From Lojkania enalia (Eukaryota > Ascomycota > Dothideomycetes > Pleosporales): DNA of 64,000 bases. A program made the translations under genes and the position numbers. This document shows, piece after piece, positions 63,335-64,000 of this stretch. Under the pieces are notes generated by a model, which saw nothing but the letters and a program-made list of their open reading frames with translations, did no database searches and was not told the origin of the DNA. Location of the stretch: contig ML986584.1 in the NCBI GenBank assembly GCA_010094045.1, positions 124,001 to 188,000 on the forward strand, written 5' to 3'. Position 1 is the stretch's first letter. Each line of letters opens with the position of its first letter.

Positions 63335-63391
63335 GTGGTCTTGGCATCATAATCAGCTCGCTTGGGTGATTAACTCGCTTATACTGTACGT

Positions 63392-63631
63392 TATATTATA
63401 TATAAATATTAAAACGTTATATAAAGACTAGAGATATCTATCTATATTATATAGGTTTTTATAGGAGCGAGGTCTGTACTCCTGCACGGACTAGCCGGGT
63501 CGGCGAAACCTTCTTCCATCAGGGTCGTGTCGTGTCAACCATACTCTGGCTGGCAGTAAGTTTGGCAGCTGGTTCGGGGCATTATAGTAGGAGCGGTGTA
63601 GATACAGAGGTGTCGCGGCGTTACCGTGATA
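63392..63631 (-). repeat. LTR fragment of the gypsy D family, barely RIP-mutated (D3)
   Basis: In reverse complement this aligns with the D1 LTRs from TATCACGGTAACG (63631 downward; RIP form TATTATAATAAT at 31535) to the point where C2 inserted. Most differences from the D1 LTRs are C-to-T or G-to-A in D1, so this copy is near-ancestral. No internal D sequence is recognised beyond C2, so it may be a solo or truncated LTR. It ends 6 bp from the stop codon of the next gene. Confidence 0.78.
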
Positions 63632-63637
63632 TATCCA

Positions 63638-64000
63638 CTACTTGCATTCGAAATAGTTCTCCTGCAAGGCATCATGCAGTCGGGCAAAGACACCACTATG
63701 CCACGTCCTGAAATCTCTCCACTCCTCCTCGGGCATGGTGGCGGAGAGCATATTTAGCCACCCACCTACGATTAGGTCGGCATAAGTAGCTTGTTTCCCC
63801 TCAAGGTACGGTCCGGTTTCGTGGACCATAAACAGCTGGGCCAGTGATGTCAGCGCGACCTTGAACGCCGTCTTGAGCTGCTCTCTTGCCTCGCCCTGAA
63901 CGGAGATATCACCCCAGGAGCTCAGGTGTGCACGTTTGACGAAGAGGGCCCTTACAGCCTCGGCCGTGTTCGGGTTGAAGGGGAGGTACTGGCTGACGAG
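63638..64000 (-). CDS. Glutathione S-transferase-like protein, C-terminal part (runs off window)
   Basis: The frame is open from the window edge (64000) to a TAG at 63638-63640, giving 120 residues of the C-terminal all-helical domain. Typical features: LVSQYLPFNPNTAE, a helix with WGDISVQGEAREQLK, LAQLFMVHETGPYLEGKQ, then ATYADLIVGGWL, which matches the SYADFxxxxWL core of the GST C-terminal domain. The N-terminal thioredoxin-like domain and the start are outside the window. Such fungal GSTs conjugate glutathione to electrophiles or act in secondary-metabolite pathways; which applies here cannot be told. The stop lies 6 bp from an LTR fragment, so the natural 3' end or UTR may have been replaced. 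Ordinary composition returns within this gene. Confidence 0.8.
   Translation of the reverse strand, partial: LVSQYLPFNPNTAEAVRALFVKRAHLSSWGDISVQGEAREQLKTAFKVALTSLAQLFMVHETGPYLEGKQATYADLIVGGWLNMLSATMPEEEWRDFRTWHSGVFARLHDALQENYFECK

Larger units (their letters stand above)
60199..63391 (+). mobile_element. Pogo/Fot1-like DNA transposon C2, with an assembly duplication inside
   Basis: Flanked by TA (60197-60198 and 63392-63393) and ending in the C-family inverted repeats. The apparent length of 3,193 bp becomes exactly 1,872 bp, as in C1, when the duplicated segment and gap (1,321 bp) are collapsed. Plus-strand transposase relics: KDIYNFNKLSFIIG (about 60772-60818, repeated at 62093) and a C-terminal knuckle with GHN now RYN but RTC intact (61867-61914, repeated 1,321 bp further on). 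The right terminal repeat (63334-63391) still has the unmutated CA/TG-containing sequence. Confidence 0.88.

Overview
This is nuclear DNA of a filamentous ascomycete (Pezizomycotina). The genes have short introns (46-75 bp) with GT..AG ends and CTAAC/CTGAC-like branch points. They encode fungal-type proteins, and the middle of the window carries an extreme repeat-induced point mutation (RIP) signature. The window has three parts: a gene-bearing left arm (about 1-16.3 kb), a 47 kb AT-rich transposon desert (about 16.4-63.4 kb), and the edge of the next gene-bearing block (63.6-64 kb).

Left arm: a secreted type-B carboxylesterase/lipase (minus strand, 4 exons); a Zn2Cys6 transcription factor (plus strand, 8 exons rebuilt here, including an 8-nt first coding exon); two intact, single-exon, NEK-like protein kinases that share an unusual DNGGxNAGI glycine-loop signature, with a third, decayed paralogue between them (all minus strand); and an F-box protein (plus strand). 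Two short spliced ORFs and one ORF with no ATG are weak calls. A 560-bp element with long inverted ends and the C-terminal tail of a pogo/Fot1-type transposase mark the passage into the desert.

Desert: CpA and TpG are almost absent, so ATG codons are almost absent and Trp and Gln codons have become stops. By pairing repeats I could rebuild its architecture. There are two gypsy LTR retrotransposon families: family D, with an intact-ended copy D1 (303-bp LTRs, AAAAT target duplication); and family G, with copies G1 (minus) and G2 (plus), whose LTRs and 5-bp target duplications are all recognisable. There are also several pogo/Fot1-like DNA transposons of 1.85-1.87 kb flanked by TA. The insertions are nested: pogo H contains pogo B2, which contains gypsy G2; gypsy G1 contains pogo F; gypsy D2 contains pogo B1.

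Right edge: pogo copy C2 spans a 10-N scaffold gap whose two flanks repeat the same 1,311 bp. Collapsing that repeat makes C2 exactly 1,872 bp, the length of its sister C1, so the duplication is very probably an assembly artefact. RIP fades inside C2, leaving near-ancestral transposon sequence. An LTR fragment then ends 6 bp from the stop codon of a glutathione S-transferase-like gene that runs off the window.

I found no tRNA, rRNA, CRISPR array or prokaryotic feature.
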